DNA from: DATAJX01 sp964601735
GTDB lineage: Bacteria; Pseudomonadota; Alphaproteobacteria; UBA2136; UBA6156
DNA length: 64,000 bases
NCBI GenBank assembly: GCA_964601735.1
Contig: CAZROO010000002.1
Coordinates: forward strand, 1-64,000
Direction of reading: 5' to 3'
Shown: in pieces, positions 61,670-64,000 of the stretch
Layout of the letters: the number at the start of each line of letters is the position of its first letter
How positions within the stretch are numbered: position 1 is the first letter of the stretch
The notes under the pieces: generated by a model
The model's input: only the letters and a program-made list of their open reading frames with translations
The model's database searches: none
Told to the model about the DNA's origin: nothing
Translations under genes and position numbers: made by a program

Positions 61670-63178
61670 CTACTCGAACCAGCTGACGAGGCGTAAAAAC
61701 GGCGTCATCGGCGCGGCTGCGGGCAGGGGTACATCCATCAGGCTGCTGGCATCTTCCGGCAGTTGCGCCACGGTGCGGCCGTAGCCGTCTACAATAATGC
61801 TCAGGCCTGTATTGGCGGCACGTACCAGCGGCTTGCCGGTTTCAATCGCGCGCAGGCGGGCCAGCGCGGCGTGCTGGTCAAGGGCGATGGTGCCGGTAAA
61901 CCAGTTGTCGTTGGTGATGTTGACCAGAAACTTCGCATTCTCCGCCCACCGCGCCACAAACAGAGGGAAGATGCCCTCATAGCAAATCAGCCCAATCACC
62001 GGCCCGGCTGGGGTATTCAGTAAATTGGGCGCGGTGCCGCGGGCATAATCCAGCCGACTCTCGCTTACGGTACGCAGCCCAAAGGGCAGGGGCAGTTTGT
62101 TCAGCCAGTCGTGGAAGGGTATCTCCTCGCCAAACGGCACCAGCAAGTGCTTGTCGTACACGTCCAGCAGCTTGCCGGTGGCATCCATCGCCACCAGGCT
62201 GTTGTAAAACAGTACATCCTCAGGCCCTCGCGACAGCGGAGGAACCTCGCGCCGCACCGTCCCGGTCAGCAAGGTCTGTCCCGGCTGGAGCTTGCCCGCC
62301 ACCAGTTGGCGGATGTCCTGCTGCTCGTTCAAATAAAACGCCACGGCGGTTTCCGGCATCACAATCACGTCGGGCTTCTTGGCTACGTCGGGGAAGGCCA
62401 CCGCCAGCGTCCGCTGCAAAAAGGCATAACGCGTGTTCGGGTCCCACTTGTGCAACCCATGAATCCCCGGCTGCACGACACGTATAAGAGGGGCACCACT
62501 GGCCGTCACCGGCACTCCATGCAACCGCCACGCGCCAAACCCGGCCACCGCCAGCAAAACAACGGCAGCGATGCCATAGCGCACATAATCCTTGTGACTG
62601 ACCAGCACGGCCACGCTCACCAGAATCAAACTCAGCAGATAAACCCCGCCCACGCTCGCCAGTTGCGCCATCACCGGCATGCCTGCCAGCCATGCGCCCA
62701 GCGGTAGCCAGGGGAAACCGTAAGGCGACAGGCTCTTCAAAAATTCAATCAGTACCCATCCCCCGGCAAACACCAGCGGGCGTAGCCCTCCCGCTAATCC
62801 TCTTATCCTCTTATCCTCTGACCCGGCGCAGTAGGCCGCCACACAAACCAAAGCGATGCCTAACGCACCATAAAACGCCAACCCAAGTAGGGCCGGGCCG
62901 CCGCCAAAAGCGCCCGCCCAGATGTCATTATCGGCATCCATGTAAAACGCCCGCGGCAGCCAGTATAAAGCACTAAGCTGCCAGCCCATGCCCCATACAA
63001 TCCCGGCGCCAAAGGCCTGCTTCTTGCTCCCGGCGTTGCGAACCAGACTGTAAAGAAAGGCGAGGGATGCAATCCCCAGTGGCCACACAAAAAACGGCGC
63101 GCCCGCAAAAGTGGCCAGCATCCCGGCCAGAAAAACCCATACGCCGATTGCCTTGTTACTCGTCAGCGACTTGAACAC
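61670..63178 (-). CDS. lnt: Apolipoprotein N-acyltransferase
   Basis: A 502-aa inner-membrane enzyme that adds the third acyl chain to lipoproteins. About six N-terminal helices precede a nitrilase-like periplasmic domain whose triad is visible: Glu in VIVMPETAVAF, Lys in VYDKHLLVPFGEE and Cys in GLICYEGIFP. The start is GTG 63178, overlapping the ybeY TAG by one base. Residues around SEDKRIRGLAGGLRP in a membrane-domain loop are encoded by an in-frame tandem repeat (62795-62821). It serves the lipoproteins in this window among others. Confidence 0.95.
   Translation of the reverse strand: MFKSLTSNKAIGVWVFLAGMLATFAGAPFFVWPLGIASLAFLYSLVRNAGSKKQAFGAGIVWGMGWQLSALYWLPRAFYMDADNDIWAGAFGGGPALLGLAFYGALGIALVCVAAYCAGSEDKRIRGLAGGLRPLVFAGGWVLIEFLKSLSPYGFPWLPLGAWLAGMPVMAQLASVGGVYLLSLILVSVAVLVSHKDYVRYGIAAVVLLAVAGFGAWRLHGVPVTASGAPLIRVVQPGIHGLHKWDPNTRYAFLQRTLAVAFPDVAKKPDVIVMPETAVAFYLNEQQDIRQLVAGKLQPGQTLLTGTVRREVPPLSRGPEDVLFYNSLVAMDATGKLLDVYDKHLLVPFGEEIPFHDWLNKLPLPFGLRTVSESRLDYARGTAPNLLNTPAGPVIGLICYEGIFPLFVARWAENAKFLVNITNDNWFTGTIALDQHAALARLRAIETGKPLVRAANTGLSIIVDGYGRTVAQLPEDASSLMDVPLPAAAPMTPFLRLVSWFE
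62795..62821. repeat. In-frame AGGATAAGAGG-type tandem inside lnt
   Basis: On the minus strand the AGAGGATA unit is repeated three times (the last as AGAGGATT) and stays in frame in lnt. On the plus strand it reads as CCTCTTAT units, as in the non-coding tandem at 42004-42035. Confidence 0.75.
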
Positions 63179-63696
63179 TACAAAACCTCGTCCGGCACCG
63201 GGCTGCCGTCGGCATACGGGTCTTCCACGCCCCAGTTGGCGAGAATCCGGGTTTCCAGCCCTTCCATCTCCTCGGCCTCATCTTCATCCATGTGGTCATA
63301 ACCCAGAATGTGCAGCACGCCATGCAGTGCCAGGTGCCGCAAGTGGTCGGCCACGCTCTTGCCCTGGTCGTCGGCTTCTTCCATCACCTTGTCCGGGCAA
63401 ATCGCCACGTCGCCCAAATAGTGCAACTGGTCGTCCTCGTCCCAGGTGTCGCCGTCGGCGGCAAAGCTCAGCACATTGGCCACATAATCCTTGTGCCGGA
63501 AGGTCTGGTTCAGCCGCACCATTTCATCGGCGGGCACCAGTCGCACGCCAATGGCGGAGGGCCCGGGCAGCTTGTCGCGGCACTCGGCCACCACCAACCC
63601 GCCCAGCGGGCGCAGCAGCACGGCGGGGTCATCCACGCCGGGCAGGGCCTCAGCTGCGTCCACCAGAATATCCAACCTGTGGTCAACACGCGTCAT
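63178..63696 (-). CDS. ybeY: Endoribonuclease YbeY
   Basis: A 172-aa zinc metalloenzyme for 16S rRNA maturation and ribosome quality control. The signature HLALHGVLHILGYDH provides the three His ligands. TFRHKDYVANVLSF and YLGDVAICPDKV precede it. Length is typical. It is the first gene of the minus-strand ybeY-lnt pair. The corC/hlyC gene often found between ybeY and lnt is absent. Confidence 0.95.
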   Translation of the reverse strand: MTRVDHRLDILVDAAEALPGVDDPAVLLRPLGGLVVAECRDKLPGPSAIGVRLVPADEMVRLNQTFRHKDYVANVLSFAADGDTWDEDDQLHYLGDVAICPDKVMEEADDQGKSVADHLRHLALHGVLHILGYDHMDEDEAEEMEGLETRILANWGVEDPYADGSPVPDEVL

Positions 63697-63716
63697 GAAT
63701 CGAAACTTTCACGCTC

Positions 63717-63747
63717 TGCCGCTTGCGTCAATCCCAAGTACGCGGCA
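63717..63747 (+). other. Hairpin in the metK leader
   Basis: TGCCGC (63717-63722) pairs with GCGGCA (63742-63747). It lies 27 nt before metK ATG. It does not match any SAM-riboswitch consensus that I can recall, so no regulatory class is assigned. Confidence 0.4.
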
Positions 63748-63774
63748 CAACCAAGGCATAAAGAACAAAAACAG

Positions 63775-64000
63775 ATGCTTCCCCTTAACGGACTCTTCAC
63801 CTCCGAAGCCGTCGCCGCCGGCCATCCGGACAAGGTTGCCGACCAGGTTTCCGACGCCGTGCTCGACGCCTTCCTGCTGCACGACCCCGCCGCCCGCGTC
63901 GCTTGCGAAACGCTGGTGACGGAGAACACCGTCATCCTCGCGGGCGAATACCGCACCCGCGCCACGCCGCCCGATTTCCACGCCATCGTCCGCGATACCC
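63775..64000 (+). CDS. metK: S-adenosylmethionine synthetase (partial, runs off the window)
   Basis: The first 75 residues of MetK: LFTSEAVAAGHPDKVADQVS is the conserved ATP/methionine-binding opening, then DAVLDAFLLHDPAARVACET and VTENTVILAGEY. The enzyme makes SAM from Met and ATP. The gene continues past 64000. It is divergent from ybeY, with 78 nt between. In related genomes it follows the XRE gene on the same strand. Confidence 0.95.
   Translation, partial: MLPLNGLFTSEAVAAGHPDKVADQVSDAVLDAFLLHDPAARVACETLVTENTVILAGEYRTRATPPDFHAIVRDT

Noticed and set aside
63697..63774. SAM riboswitch in the metK leader
   Set aside because: Only one 6-bp hairpin is visible in 78 nt and no consensus of SAM-II, SAM-V or SAM/SAH types could be matched by eye.

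Overview
The window looks like a stretch of an alphaproteobacterial draft genome. It is GC-rich and from a diderm cell. The clearest markers are the DUF484-xerC pair, the large NAD-dependent glutamate dehydrogenase (1,557 aa), phaR next to a PHA-synthase-like hydrolase and phaA, the alphaproteobacterial type of serC, and the tsaB-rimI-miaB-phoH-ybeY-lnt-XRE-metK neighbourhood. kdsB, lnt, TolC, a two-partner secretion system and several lipoproteins show that it has an outer membrane. Two runs of exactly 100 N (42680-42779 and 58163-58262) are scaffold gaps. I cannot place the organism below class level.

Layout. 5-92 is tRNA-Ser. 156-9073 (minus) is one tightly coupled type I secretion operon: an Arg- and Cys-free, acidic, Ser/Thr-rich candidate substrate, two ABC half-transporters with degenerate ATPase motifs, a HlyD adaptor, a REC-HATPase regulator and a TolC-like channel. 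9376-17889 holds typA, a DEAD-box helicase and ribF-ileS-serC (RibF lacks its flavokinase domain), then tRNA-Leu. 17950-24544 is a two-partner secretion pair (TpsB/TpsA) behind a palindrome and tandem RNA hairpins. 24602-26936 is accessory: a lipoprotein, a small membrane protein and a decaying tail-collar gene with an out-of-frame S74 chaperone remnant. 27024-30784 holds xerC-DUF484 and priA. 30851-37784 has a pilin-like protein, a methyltransferase coupled to a 1,098-aa lipoprotein, DUF3108-kdsB and an AlkA-like glycosylase. 37820-42642 has a PEBP protein and a PHA cluster (phaR, PhaC-like, phaA) with a PQ-loop protein. 42780-51570 holds sdhA (cut by a gap), two unknown small genes, pnp, a VirB2-like/M23 fusion, trpS and a UPF0104-type membrane protein. 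51734-56407 is the glutamate dehydrogenase. 56525-64000 carries two unknown small genes and the conserved tsaB...metK block, in which ybeY-lnt-XRE appears inverted relative to the usual order.

How it fits together. Most genes are housekeeping: translation, RNA decay, cell envelope, central metabolism and DNA repair. The surface-oriented part is a T1SS with its own substrate and a signalling protein inside the operon, plus a large TpsA adhesin with its transporter. A family of short palindromic repeats is scattered through the intergenic spaces. The arms of its outer stem covary from copy to copy. Related micro-repeats also sit in-frame inside lnt and the PhaC-like gene. No CRISPR array, integrase-bounded island or intact prophage is visible.
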